Source of the DNA: Collinsella sp. An268
GTDB taxonomy: Bacteria > Actinomycetota > Coriobacteriia > Coriobacteriales > Coriobacteriaceae
Assembly (NCBI RefSeq): GCF_002159765.1
Contig: NZ_NFJH01000008.1
Span: 50,672-114,671 of the forward strand
Direction of reading: 5' to 3'
Length of the DNA stretch: 64,000 nt
Below are positions 9,345-17,200 of the stretch, in pieces (position 1 is the first letter of the stretch; each line of letters starts with the position of its first letter). The notes under the pieces were generated by a model. It ran no database searches and was not told the origin of the DNA. It saw only the letters and a list, made by a program, of their open reading frames with translations. The translations under genes were made by a program, and so were the position numbers.

Positions 9345-10051
9345 TGGCAGCCGAGAAGACCCACATTGCCGTAAGAAACCTGCGCCTTTGCACCAAGGAC
9401 TGCCTCTGCCTCTACGTTTGTCCCACCGGCGCAAGCGACACCGAGAACAGCATCATCGACCCCGATAAGTGCATCGGCTGCGGCGAGTGCGCGGCCGCCT
9501 GCCCGAGCGGCGCGATCTCAATGGTGCCCCTCTCCTACCCGCCCCAGCAGGTAAAAAGCGAGACGGTGCTTGCACCCGCGCTCGCCATGGCGCACGAAAA
9601 GACGCGCACCGAGCAGCTCGCCCGCGCGCTTGCCGCCTCCGCTGAGGACGAGGGGACGGGCAGGCTCGGCGCCGCCTTCGCCCGGGCCACACGTCTTGTT
9701 GCCGAGGACCTTCTGCGCGAGAGCGGCTACATGCTGCCGCAGAGCAAAAACACCCACGACCTCTTGCGTGCGCTCGTGACGGCCCCGCCCTCGGAGGACT
9801 TCCCCGCGGCTGCCGCCGAGCGCCTGCTCGAACTCATCCCCGAGAACGACGCAGCCGAGGACGCGGCCGTAGACGCGACCGCGAATGCCGTAGAGGACAC
9901 GGCAACGGACGCTGCCGCAGGCGCCCCGCCCGCAACGTGCACTTACCGCTGCCTCATGTGCGGCGCCGTCTTTGACGTGCCCGAGGGCGAGACGCCCGTC
10001 TGCCCGGCCTGTGGCGCGGGCGAGGACTACCTCGAGCTCATTGTCGGGTAG
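9341..10051 (+). CDS. 4Fe-4S ferredoxin-type protein with C-terminal rubredoxin-like domain
   Basis: The 236-residue product has an N-terminal bacterial ferredoxin region. One complete motif [12 protein letters not shown] lies near residues 46-57, preceded by a cysteine-rich [12 protein letters not shown] that supplies a second, atypical cluster. A helical middle with an A/D/T-rich linker leads to a C-terminal CLMCG...CPACG rubredoxin-like pair. The start codon overlaps the stop of the double-rubredoxin gene, so the two are translationally coupled and probably exchange electrons. The convergent VWA gene ends 11 bases downstream. Reaction partners are not known from sequence. Confidence 0.8.
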   Translation: MMAAEKTHIAVRNLRLCTKDCLCLYVCPTGASDTENSIIDPDKCIGCGECAAACPSGAISMVPLSYPPQQVKSETVLAPALAMAHEKTRTEQLARALAASAEDEGTGRLGAAFARATRLVAEDLLRESGYMLPQSKNTHDLLRALVTAPPSEDFPAAAAERLLELIPENDAAEDAAVDATANAVEDTATDAAAGAPPATCTYRCLMCGAVFDVPEGETPVCPACGAGEDYLELIVG

Positions 10052-10062
10052 CGCAGCGCTCT

Positions 10063-10812
10063 CTACGACCGCCCCCGGCGACGCCGGTCCTCGTCAATAC
10101 CCGCGCGCCACGCGCCCGACGCCATCGACGCGCCCGCGCGCACCGTCGCGGTTGCGATGCTCGCTGCCTCGTACAGCGCCCCGGTGCCGATGTCGTCGGC
10201 AATGTACTCGACCGCCATATCGGGGTCGAGCCCCAAGCTCTCCGCCTCACGCTCCACGTCGATGTTCGCACCGATGAACAGGAACTCCCAGCCCATCTTC
10301 CGATGCTTGCGGATGAGGCTTCTCACCTGGCGGCGCCCGAAGCGGCGGCTCGCGTTCTCCATGCCGTCCGTCGTGATGACGAAGAGCACGCGGTCCGCCT
10401 CGTAGCCCTTCGGCTGCACACGCTGGACGAGGTCGATGTGCTCGATGGCGGCGCCCACCGCATCGAGCAGCGCCGTGCAGCCCCGGCAGCGGTACGTGCG
10501 CCGCGTGAGGCGCGGGACCTTCTCGATGGGCACGCGGTCGAGCACGACCTCCGACCGGTCGTTAAACTGGACGAGCGACACGAACGCCTCGCCCGGCTCT
10601 GCGCGGTTCTCATCGATGAGCGCGTTGAACCCGCCGATGGTGTCACTCTCAAGCCCGGCCATAGAGCCGCTCGCATCGAGGATAAAGACGAGCTCGGCGC
10701 GTACGCCCCTGCCGCCCTTACCAGCCGCGCTGCTACTCCCACTGCGGCTGTCCACGCCATCGCGGTTGTTCTGCTTTTTGCGAGTCGTTCTCTCGATATC
10801 TTTCTTGCCCAT
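10063..10812 (-). CDS. von Willebrand factor A (VWA) domain protein
   Basis: The 249-residue protein has a basic, low-complexity N-terminus (about 1-35), then a VWA domain starting ELVFILDASGSM. This gives the MIDAS D-x-S-x-S motif, followed by SLVQFND and FVITTDGMENAS. AAGGAGGG precedes ATG 10812. No signal peptide or membrane segment is seen, so it is probably a cytoplasmic VWA protein of the TerY type, which mediates metal-dependent protein contacts. It stands alone. The 166-base gap before the macro-domain gene shows only a small hairpin (GGCAG/CTGCC, 10870-10884). Confidence 0.8.
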   Translation of the reverse strand: MGKKDIERTTRKKQNNRDGVDSRSGSSSAAGKGGRGVRAELVFILDASGSMAGLESDTIGGFNALIDENRAEPGEAFVSLVQFNDRSEVVLDRVPIEKVPRLTRRTYRCRGCTALLDAVGAAIEHIDLVQRVQPKGYEADRVLFVITTDGMENASRRFGRRQVRSLIRKHRKMGWEFLFIGANIDVEREAESLGLDPDMAVEYIADDIGTGALYEAASIATATVRAGASMASGAWRAGIDEDRRRRGRS

Positions 10813-10978
10813 GGTGCCCTCCTTGCTGTTGGGAACTGACACCTATGAGGCTACGCGGCGGCGTGCAGGGGCAGGTAAACTGCCAGGGGACATCTGAGAC
10901 GCTACGCGCGGGCGCCTGGGACGAAGCTAGAGAGCGACCTTGCGCCCGAGCGGCGACACCGCCGGCGCTCAGGTCGCC

Positions 10979-12040
10979 CTACAGCGAGCCCACGAGCGGT
11001 TGGTCGTAGGCAAAGAGCATTTCGTTCAGGCGAAATACGTCGTAGATGCCGCGCTCGATAAAGAAGCGGACGATGACATCGAACTTGCTCGCACGCGAGA
11101 GCGTGAGCCCCGCGCGGCCCAGCAGGTCCTGCGTCTCGCGCAGGTTGAGCTCAAGGGCAAAAGCGAGCGCCACCGCGGTGGGCTTGGTGGGCCGATACGC
11201 TGCGTTGCCACGGATCTTCGCAAAGAGCTGGCGGCTCAGGTTCGCGCGGTGGTAGACCTCGGCATCGGTCATACCGCGCGCGTCGATAAGCGCAAGAAGC
11301 GTCTCCGAGAACGACGCGTCAAGATGCGCGAGCGCCTCGTCGAGGGCACCCTTGTCTGAGGACGGCACGGCCAAGGGCTGAGGGGCACAGAGAGATCCCG
11401 CGCCATAAGACCGCGCGGATCCAGGTGCACCGGATGAGGAGCCGTCCTCCGCCCACGCACTTTCCCGCTCCAACTCGGCCGCTCGCGAACGGGCCCGCAG
11501 GTGGTGCTCGGCATAGGCGTCGTCGATGTACTCCGCGATTTCAGTCGCGAGCGCGCTCCCTTCGCGCACAACGGCGCGGTCAAACACCACAAGTGTTGCC
11601 GCCACCTCGTCGTGCGCGGCCAAAAACGCCGCCGTCTCCTCGCGCGCGACCGCAAGCGCTTGGGCCACGGGATAGCCGTAGATGCCGGCGGATATGAGCG
11701 GGAAGGCGACCGAGCGCGCGCCGAGTTCCACCACGCGGGCAAACACCGCACGGTAGCAGCGGCGCAGAGCCTCCTCCTCGCCATGGGTGCCACCGCGCCA
11801 GATGGGCCCGACGGCATGGATGCACCAGCGCGCCGGCAGGCGGAAGGCCGGCGTCACCACGGCGTCGCCTGTGTCGCAATGGCCGATAGCCTCGCAAGCG
11901 CGCGCCATGTCCGCATAGCCCGCGGCCTCAAACAACGCACCGCAAACCCCGCCGCCGGGGGCAAGGCGGGTGTTGGCAGCGTTTACCACCGCGTCAGCTG
12001 CTACACGGGCAATGTCGTTACGGACGATGGAAAGGGGCAT
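10979..12040 (-). CDS. Macro domain fused to a C-terminal HTH-like domain
   Basis: Residues about 1-170 are a macro domain: VVNAANTRLAPGGGVCGALFEAAG contains the ADP-ribose-binding loop, and FPLISAGIYGYP the second diphosphate loop. Such domains bind or hydrolyse ADP-ribose or O-acetyl-ADP-ribose. After a linker, residues about 240-350 (landmarks ETLLALIDARGMTDAEVYHRA, NLRETQDLLGRAG, FDVIVRFFIE) look like the all-helical domain seen in XRE-like/transcription-associated proteins of Firmicutes and Coriobacteria. AAGGAGG precedes ATG 12040, and TATAAT lies on the minus strand at 12066-12071. The fusion suggests ADP-ribose-responsive regulation, which is inference. Confidence 0.8.
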   Translation of the reverse strand: MPLSIVRNDIARVAADAVVNAANTRLAPGGGVCGALFEAAGYADMARACEAIGHCDTGDAVVTPAFRLPARWCIHAVGPIWRGGTHGEEEALRRCYRAVFARVVELGARSVAFPLISAGIYGYPVAQALAVAREETAAFLAAHDEVAATLVVFDRAVVREGSALATEIAEYIDDAYAEHHLRARSRAAELERESAWAEDGSSSGAPGSARSYGAGSLCAPQPLAVPSSDKGALDEALAHLDASFSETLLALIDARGMTDAEVYHRANLSRQLFAKIRGNAAYRPTKPTAVALAFALELNLRETQDLLGRAGLTLSRASKFDVIVRFFIERGIYDVFRLNEMLFAYDQPLVGSL

Positions 12041-12121
12041 GGCAACCTCCTTAAACCTTGTAGGGATTATATCTATATGATTCCGCACGCATCACGACGC
12101 AATCGTGGTAAATTCCATAGT

Positions 12122-12144
12122 GATGTAACCTATTTGGTTACATC
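12122..12144. promoter_or_regulatory. Palindromic operator upstream of the toxin-antitoxin pair
   Basis: GATGTAACC and GGTTACATC are perfect 9-base inverted arms around TATTT. A GATAAT -10-like box follows at 12147-12152. Its position just before the HigB-like gene fits autoregulation by the XRE domain of the antitoxin; the link is inference. Confidence 0.6.
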
Positions 12145-12212
12145 GAGATAATCATTCTGGCCTTAGGAGGGACTGCTGGAGGGCCTGACGAACTATTGGG
12201 GGCGGTGCATCG

Positions 12213-12545
12213 TTGAGAATCACGTACTCCTCTAAGAAGCTTCAACAACTATGCGAGGACGTGCGCACAATGCACAGGAAGCGCCCCGATATCGAAAAGA
12301 AACTCCGGCTACGCATCAAAGCCATTGAGGCCGCAGAGACTTTAGGCGATCTTTCGAAAAACGATCCGTTGGGACGATGGCACCGCCTGAGCGGCGACCG
12401 AGAAGGACAGTGGGCAGGGAAGGTATCAGGCAACGAGCGCATTATCATCGAACCAAGCTGCGAAGGCGTGAAGGTTCTCGACGTAATAGAGCAGCTTGCC
12501 GTTAGCGAGGTAAACGTTAGGGATATAACCGACTACCACGACTAA
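12213..12545 (+). CDS. higB: RelE/HigB-type toxin
   Basis: The 110-residue basic protein begins with TTG (MRITYSSKKLQQLCED). It carries the HigB/RelE-like core LSKNDPLGRWHRLSGDREGQWAGKVSGNERIIIEP, where the conserved R/K and G-R-W-H-x-L segment and terminal DVIEQL match HigB-family mRNA interferases. GGGGGCGG at 12197-12204 can act as ribosome site. The next gene, 22 bases downstream, is an XRE antitoxin, giving the toxin-first order typical of HigBA. A palindromic operator lies upstream. The lower GC content suggests horizontal gain. Confidence 0.85.
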   Translation: MRITYSSKKLQQLCEDVRTMHRKRPDIEKKLRLRIKAIEAAETLGDLSKNDPLGRWHRLSGDREGQWAGKVSGNERIIIEPSCEGVKVLDVIEQLAVSEVNVRDITDYHD

Positions 12546-12567
12546 GGAAGAATGAAAGGAGACGGGG

Positions 12568-13677
12568 ATGGCTACCAACTATGCGGTGGCGCCGGGTGAA
12601 TTCCTTCAGGAGTGGATCGAAGAAGAGGGAAGGGGCATCACCCAATCGGATCTTGCAGAGCGCCTCGGCGTCTCGCGCAAGCACGTTAATCAGATTCTCG
12701 GGGGCAAGGCGTCTATCTCGCCGGAGCTTGCGTTGCGACTCGAACACGTCACGGGTATTCCCTGCAGGGCCTGGCTTGCCTATGAGGCGCTTTATCAAGA
12801 GGACCGAGCGCGCATCCAAGAGGAAAACTCGCTGTCGAACCATCTGTCCTGCGTGAGCTCTGAACTCGCCTCGTTTCTCAGAAGGCAGGGTGCGAGCAAG
12901 GCAACGCTCCGCGACCCCCAACGGGTACTCATCGATTTTCTTGACTTTACCGGATTTGGCTCATGCGGCGCATTCGTAGAATATTCGAGCAAGGCCATGC
13001 AATGCCCGTCCTATGCAGCACTGCGGGAATCGGGAGCGTACGTAGACGAAGCACTTGTAGCCGCTTGGATAGCGGCCGGAGAAAAAACCGAGACCTGCCA
13101 AAAGTCCAGCGACCTCCACTTCGATCGCCAAAAACTGCTCGATCTTCTTCCTCATATCAAACGACGCGCCAAGACGTCAGACAGCACCATGATTGATGAC
13201 ATCTCAGCGATGCTGGAGACCGCCGGAGTAATTTATCAGTTTGTTGAGCCTCCCAAAAAGTTCCCCCTACATGGGATTACGCGCTGGCTGAAAAATGGCG
13301 TACCCATTATCCAGCAGACCGGCAGACGCAAAAAAGATGCCTATGTCATTTGGACGCTCTTCCATGAACTGGGCCATCTACTGTACGACGAAGAGGCCGC
13401 CACGCATATTGATTGCGGCAGCAAACCCGTGGCGCAGCAATCCCTCGAGGAAAAACGCGCCAACGGCTTTGCACGTGAGATGCTCTTTGGCGATGACCTC
13501 AGCCCGTATCGGGGAATCACGAGATCCCATCAAATCAAAGCGATAGCCGAGCAGCATGGTCACATTGTAAGCGTGGTGGTGCTCGAACTCCATCGAAAGA
13601 GATGGCTCAATTACAGCTGGTGCAATGACCTTATTACAGACCTGGATATCCCCTTTGCCTCTCCGGCCAAACCCTGA
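12568..13677 (+). CDS. higA: HigA-type XRE antitoxin fused to ImmA/IrrE metallopeptidase
   Basis: The 369-residue protein has an N-terminal helix-turn-helix of HigA type (residues about 8-75, landmark ITQSDLAERLGVSRKHVNQILGG). The C-terminal half carries the zinc peptidase motif HELGH at 266-270 followed by an ImmA/IrrE-like region (about 215-340). It starts at ATG 12568 with GGAGACGGGG before it. Known antitoxins of this type bind the partner toxin and the operon promoter; the peptidase domain resembles regulators that cut repressors under stress. Whether it degrades anything here is unknown. Confidence 0.85.
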   Translation: MATNYAVAPGEFLQEWIEEEGRGITQSDLAERLGVSRKHVNQILGGKASISPELALRLEHVTGIPCRAWLAYEALYQEDRARIQEENSLSNHLSCVSSELASFLRRQGASKATLRDPQRVLIDFLDFTGFGSCGAFVEYSSKAMQCPSYAALRESGAYVDEALVAAWIAAGEKTETCQKSSDLHFDRQKLLDLLPHIKRRAKTSDSTMIDDISAMLETAGVIYQFVEPPKKFPLHGITRWLKNGVPIIQQTGRRKKDAYVIWTLFHELGHLLYDEEAATHIDCGSKPVAQQSLEEKRANGFAREMLFGDDLSPYRGITRSHQIKAIAEQHGHIVSVVVLELHRKRWLNYSWCNDLITDLDIPFASPAKP

Positions 13678-13701
13678 CGCAACACTTCGGGCAGCGCGGC
13701 G

Positions 13702-14715
13702 CTACAGCAGGGAGGCCGCCGTGCGCTCGAGCACCACGGGGGCCACGTGCTCGACCTCGCCGAGCGGCCGGCCGAAGACGAACCCGCCCGCCGTGGCAAA
13801 CGACGTCGTGTCGGCCGAGGTGGTGGCGAACCGGTGGTAGACCGGCACCTTCGAGGCGGCGAGCTCCTCGCGGCGCATGAGCATCTCGGCGAGCTCGCGC
13901 GTGATCTCCTCCGCAGAGGACACGACGCGCACGCCCTCGCCGAGCGCCGCCCGAATGGGCCCCACGAGCAGCGGGAAATGCGTGCACCCGAGCACCACGG
14001 TATCGATGCCGTGATGACGCAGGGGCTCGACGCGCTCGGCCACGATCGCGCGGATCGCCGGCGTGTCGAACACGTCCACGCCGCCGAGCCAGCGGGTGCC
14101 GTCGCGCACGCCGTCGGCGAGCTCGTGCTCCACGAGCTCCACGAACTCCGGCGCGGCGCACCCGAACACATCGACGCCCGCATCGAAGTCCTGGATGGCG
14201 CGGGCGTAGGCGCCCGACCGGATGGTGAGCTCCGTCGCGAGCACGCCCACCTTGCGCGTGCGCGTGCTGTGGATGGCGGCGCGCGCACCGGGCACGATCA
14301 CGCCGATGACGGGCACGTCGAAGGTCTGCTGGGCGAGCTGCAGCGCCGCAGCCGTGGCGGTGTTGCAGGCGATGATGATCATCTTGACGTTCTGGCGCGT
14401 GAGCCAGCTGCCCACCTGCAGCACGAACGAGCGCACCTCGGCCTCGGAGCGCACGCCGTAGGGGCAGCGCTCGGTATCGCCGATGTAGCAGATGGACTCG
14501 TGGGGCAGCGCCTGCGCGATACAGCGCGCCACGGTAAGGCCGCCGAGGCCCGAGTCGAAGATGCCGATGGGCCGCTCGTCGCCCTCGTATGCCGGAATGG
14601 CCGCCGCGATCGCCTCGGCCGCGCGGCCCGCGATCGGCGACAGCGCGCGAACCTCGAGCTTGTCGACCGAACCGCTTGCGCCGGCCTCTGCCGTGCGGCC
14701 GCATACCTCGCCCAT
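13702..14715 (-). CDS. murI: Glutamate racemase
   Basis: Interconverts L- and D-glutamate for peptidoglycan synthesis in the cytoplasm. The 337-residue sequence shows IGIFDSGLGG (Asp54-Ser55), IIACNTAT with catalytic Cys117, and the second catalytic cysteine in VLGCTHFPLL. The core is complete. An extra N-terminal stretch of about 48 residues precedes it, so a later start is possible, but the GGGGGG-rich site before ATG 14715 supports this one. It lies 11 bases after the HAD phosphatase gene and is probably co-transcribed with it. The final residues lie 25 bases from the convergent antitoxin gene. Confidence 0.93.
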   Translation of the reverse strand: MGEVCGRTAEAGASGSVDKLEVRALSPIAGRAAEAIAAAIPAYEGDERPIGIFDSGLGGLTVARCIAQALPHESICYIGDTERCPYGVRSEAEVRSFVLQVGSWLTRQNVKMIIIACNTATAAALQLAQQTFDVPVIGVIVPGARAAIHSTRTRKVGVLATELTIRSGAYARAIQDFDAGVDVFGCAAPEFVELVEHELADGVRDGTRWLGGVDVFDTPAIRAIVAERVEPLRHHGIDTVVLGCTHFPLLVGPIRAALGEGVRVVSSAEEITRELAEMLMRREELAASKVPVYHRFATTSADTTSFATAGGFVFGRPLGEVEHVAPVVLERTAASLL

Positions 14716-14726
14716 AGCCGCCCCCC

Positions 14727-15638
14727 CTACGCGCCGCGAACGGCCTCGAGCACGAGGCGCAGCGCGCCCGACCACGCGTCGATCGTGCGCCCGTGCGCGA
14801 TGCAGGCGTTGTCGTGCCCGGCGAGGAATGCCTCTGCGCCCGGATCCTTGAGGCCGTTCTCCACCAAAATGAACTGCGCCGTCGCGTCGGCCATGAGGAA
14901 ATCGGACGAGGCGTCGCCGATGGAGAGCGTCTCCGCCGGGTCGATACCGCGGCGCTCGCAGAAGCGCGAGATAGCGCGTCCCTTGCCGAGGCCGCGCGGC
15001 TGGATGTTGAAGGCCCGGCCGCGCACGCCCTCGGGCAACGCGAGCGTCGTCGGCGCGGAGATATAGGCGAGGTATCCGTTGCTCACCCAGTCGAGCGGCA
15101 GACCCGACTCGTCGAGGATCGCCTGCGCCACGGCGTCATCGACCTCGCCACGCAGACCGACCGTCACCTCGCGGTACTTGTAGCCCACCGACATGTCGTT
15201 ATGAAACTCGAGCATGCCCGGCCAACGGCCGACGAACTCCTCGCACACGCCCGCCGCCTCGATAACCTCGTGCGGGGTGCGGCTGTCCGCCGGATCGTAG
15301 GGCATGTCGGCCGTGAAGTACTCCCACTCGTTGTGCTCGCGGTCGAGCATGATGAGGCCGCCCATCTCGCCGATGTAGCTGTTGAGCCCCAGCACGCGCG
15401 TGTCCTCGTGGAGCATGGAGCGGTTGCGGCCGGAGCAGGGAATGACCTCGACGCCGGCGCGCGCGAGCTCCACGAGCACCGAGACGAAGTCGAGCGAGAG
15501 CTCGCCCGCCGCGTTTTTGAGCACGCACGAGCCCGGCCCCATCATGGTGCCGTCGAGATCGGTGAAGACGTAGCGCACGCGCGCATAGCGCTCGCGGCGC
15601 TCCTGACAGGTGAGGTCGGACAGAAACACGTGGGGCAT
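14727..15638 (-). CDS. HAD-superfamily hydrolase, type IIB (Cof/MPGP-like)
   Basis: The 303-residue protein contains VFTDLDGTMMG (nucleophile and acid/base Asp pair), VIPCSGRNRSM (motif II Ser region), a Cof-type cap, and LSIGDASSDFLMADAT (motif IV acidic pair). This is the pattern of HAD IIB phosphatases such as Cof or mannosyl-3-phosphoglycerate phosphatase, which dephosphorylate sugar or cofactor phosphates. GGAGGAGCC precedes ATG 15638. It is first in an operon with murI and divergent from the UspA gene. Substrate not determinable. Confidence 0.85.
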   Translation of the reverse strand: MPHVFLSDLTCQERRERYARVRYVFTDLDGTMMGPGSCVLKNAAGELSLDFVSVLVELARAGVEVIPCSGRNRSMLHEDTRVLGLNSYIGEMGGLIMLDREHNEWEYFTADMPYDPADSRTPHEVIEAAGVCEEFVGRWPGMLEFHNDMSVGYKYREVTVGLRGEVDDAVAQAILDESGLPLDWVSNGYLAYISAPTTLALPEGVRGRAFNIQPRGLGKGRAISRFCERRGIDPAETLSIGDASSDFLMADATAQFILVENGLKDPGAEAFLAGHDNACIAHGRTIDAWSGALRLVLEAVRGA

Positions 15639-15798
15639 GGCTCCTCCGCAGGCCGGTGCCGATAGGTCCCCCCTATCATACCGGTCGCGGCGCCAGGCGC
15701 CACGTTCGGCGGTGCGCCGCCACGGCAAAAGCGTCTCGCGCGCGGCGCGGGGTATAACGAGCACGAGTACCGTCCGCGGCGACGATGGGAGGGTGACG

Positions 15799-16272
15799 AT
15801 GCTGTTCAAGAAGGTTCTGGTCCCCTACGATGAGTCCGATCACGCGAAAAGCGCGCTGCACGTGGCCTTTGGCATGGTGGGCAACGACCCGGACGCCGAG
15901 GTGCACGTGGTGACGGCCGTCTCGGTGGGAGCGTTGCCCGACCCGCTCTTCGCCGCGGGCTCGCCCGACGACCCGTTCTCGGTCACCTCGCAAATCGACT
16001 ACGACAACCTGCTCGGTGCGCTCCTGCAGCGCACGCGGGACGATATGGGCGGCGTCATCGAGGGAGCGCGCGACGGCGCGGCCTGCAAGGTGATCACGAA
16101 CGCCATCGTCTCGGCATCTGCCGTCGAGGGCATCGCCGACTACGTGACGAACAACGACATCGATCTTGTGGTGATGGGCCGGCGCGGGCTGGGCAGGCTC
16201 TCCGGCATGATAGGCAGCGTGAGCTTTGGCGTGCTGCGCTCCGTCGACGTGCCCGTGATGACGGTCAAGTAG
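15799..16272 (+). CDS. Universal stress protein (UspA family)
   Basis: The 157-residue protein begins MLFKKVLVPYDESDHAKSAL and ends with VVMGRRGLGRLSGMIGSVSFGVLRSVDVPVMTVK. The G-R-x-G-x9-G-S/T nucleotide-binding signature is therefore present and it belongs to the ATP-binding UspA branch. GGGAGGG precedes ATG 15799 and a TATAAC -10-like box lies at 15753-15758. It is monocistronic, closed by a strong hairpin at 16324-16353. Role: general stress resilience in the cytoplasm; details are not encoded in the sequence. Confidence 0.9.
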   Translation: MLFKKVLVPYDESDHAKSALHVAFGMVGNDPDAEVHVVTAVSVGALPDPLFAAGSPDDPFSVTSQIDYDNLLGALLQRTRDDMGGVIEGARDGAACKVITNAIVSASAVEGIADYVTNNDIDLVVMGRRGLGRLSGMIGSVSFGVLRSVDVPVMTVK

Positions 16273-16323
16273 CCCGTCGCGAGCACGCGGCAAGCAGGCG
16301 CATCCCCACGTTACAGCTCATCT

Positions 16324-16353
16324 CGACGGCGCCGCACCGCAACGGCGCCGTCG
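16324..16353. terminator. Hairpin between convergent uspA and ygbA genes
   Basis: CGACGGCGCC and GGCGCCGTCG form a perfect 10-bp stem with a 10-base loop, placed between two convergent genes and able to end transcription from both sides. Only a short, interrupted T-run follows on the plus strand (CGTCTTG). Confidence 0.65.
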
Positions 16354-16364
16354 CGTCTTGATAC

Positions 16365-16718
16365 CTAGCGGCCGATGAGATGGCGCACGGCCGCTACGGG
16401 GTGATGCAGCAGCATGCGCGGCCCGGCGTAACGCATCACCGTCCGTATCTCCTCCTGCCTGGCGGCAGGATAGCAATGCGTGGCGCACTTGTTGCACGAC
16501 GTCTTGGTTGCCATATGCGGGCAGCGCTCCGTACGCCCGTGGGCGAACGCGTCGAGCTCGGCACAGGCCGGGCAGACGGGCTCGCCGCAAAAGGCGGTCT
16601 CGGTCCGTGCGGCACCTGCATGGTTGCCACGACAGTACAGGGCGATCATCTGCGAGATAACGCGCAGCTCGCGCTGGCGCCGCCGGGCGACCGCCGGCGT
16701 ATCCGGTGTTCTGGGCAT
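16365..16718 (-). CDS. ygbA: YgbA family (nitrous oxide-stimulated promoter) cysteine-rich protein
   Basis: The 117-residue cytoplasmic protein matches the YgbA pattern: RELRVISQMIALYCRGNH, then cysteine pairs CGEPVCPACAELDAFAHGRTERCPH and CNKCATHCY, and the conserved end VMRYAGPRMLLHHPVAAVRHL. The family is induced by nitric oxide in enterobacteria and its cysteines probably bind a metal. It is the last gene of a run with DUF454 and the CydDC-like exporter, which supports a link to redox or nitrosative stress. ATG 16718 has GGAG upstream. Confidence 0.85.
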   Translation of the reverse strand: MPRTPDTPAVARRRQRELRVISQMIALYCRGNHAGAARTETAFCGEPVCPACAELDAFAHGRTERCPHMATKTSCNKCATHCYPAARQEEIRTVMRYAGPRMLLHHPVAAVRHLIGR

Positions 16719-16725
16719 AGCGCTC

Positions 16726-17169
16726 CTACTCCCCTACCGCGGCGCGCCGGCCGCTCCCCGCGCCAAAGCGCGCCTCCTCCTCCGGGGTGATGGTCTTGAT
16801 GCGCACGGTAAGCGCGACCCCCATCCCCACGACCACCACGACCAGAATCGCGCGCGCCACCAGAACGTCCACCAACGCAAAGCTGATACCGCACGTCACG
16901 GCCGTCACGGCAAACATCGTAACCTTCTTGCGCGCCGTCATGCCGCCCGTCTCGCGAAACGGCACCACATAGTTCCGGTACAGCTTGGTCGTGCGCAGCC
17001 ACGCGTCAAAGCGCGGGCTGCTCTTGGCAAAGAGCAGCGAGGCGAGCAGCACGAGCGGCGTGGTGGGCAGGATGGGCACCACCACGCCCACGGCGCCCAG
17101 ACCGAGCACGAGCCAGGCCAGGGCGAAGAGGATCTTCTCGACAACGGTGCGGTGGAAGGAGCGTTTCAC
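16726..17169 (-). CDS. YbaN/DUF454 family membrane protein
   Basis: The 147-residue integral membrane protein starts at GTG 17169 behind AAGGA. Two hydrophobic stretches (about 12-45, landmark LGAVGVVVPILPTTPLVLLASLLFAKSSPRFDAWL, and about 80-118) and the P-T-T-P-L-V-L-L motif identify DUF454/YbaN. Function of the family is unknown. It lies 7 bases before ygbA and 31 bases after the CydC-like gene, so all four genes probably form one operon. Confidence 0.85.
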   Translation of the reverse strand: MKRSFHRTVVEKILFALAWLVLGLGAVGVVVPILPTTPLVLLASLLFAKSSPRFDAWLRTTKLYRNYVVPFRETGGMTARKKVTMFAVTAVTCGISFALVDVLVARAILVVVVVGMGVALTVRIKTITPEEEARFGAGSGRRAAVGE

Positions 17170-17200
17170 GGGAGAGTCCTTTCTGGTGCGGGGGAACAGA

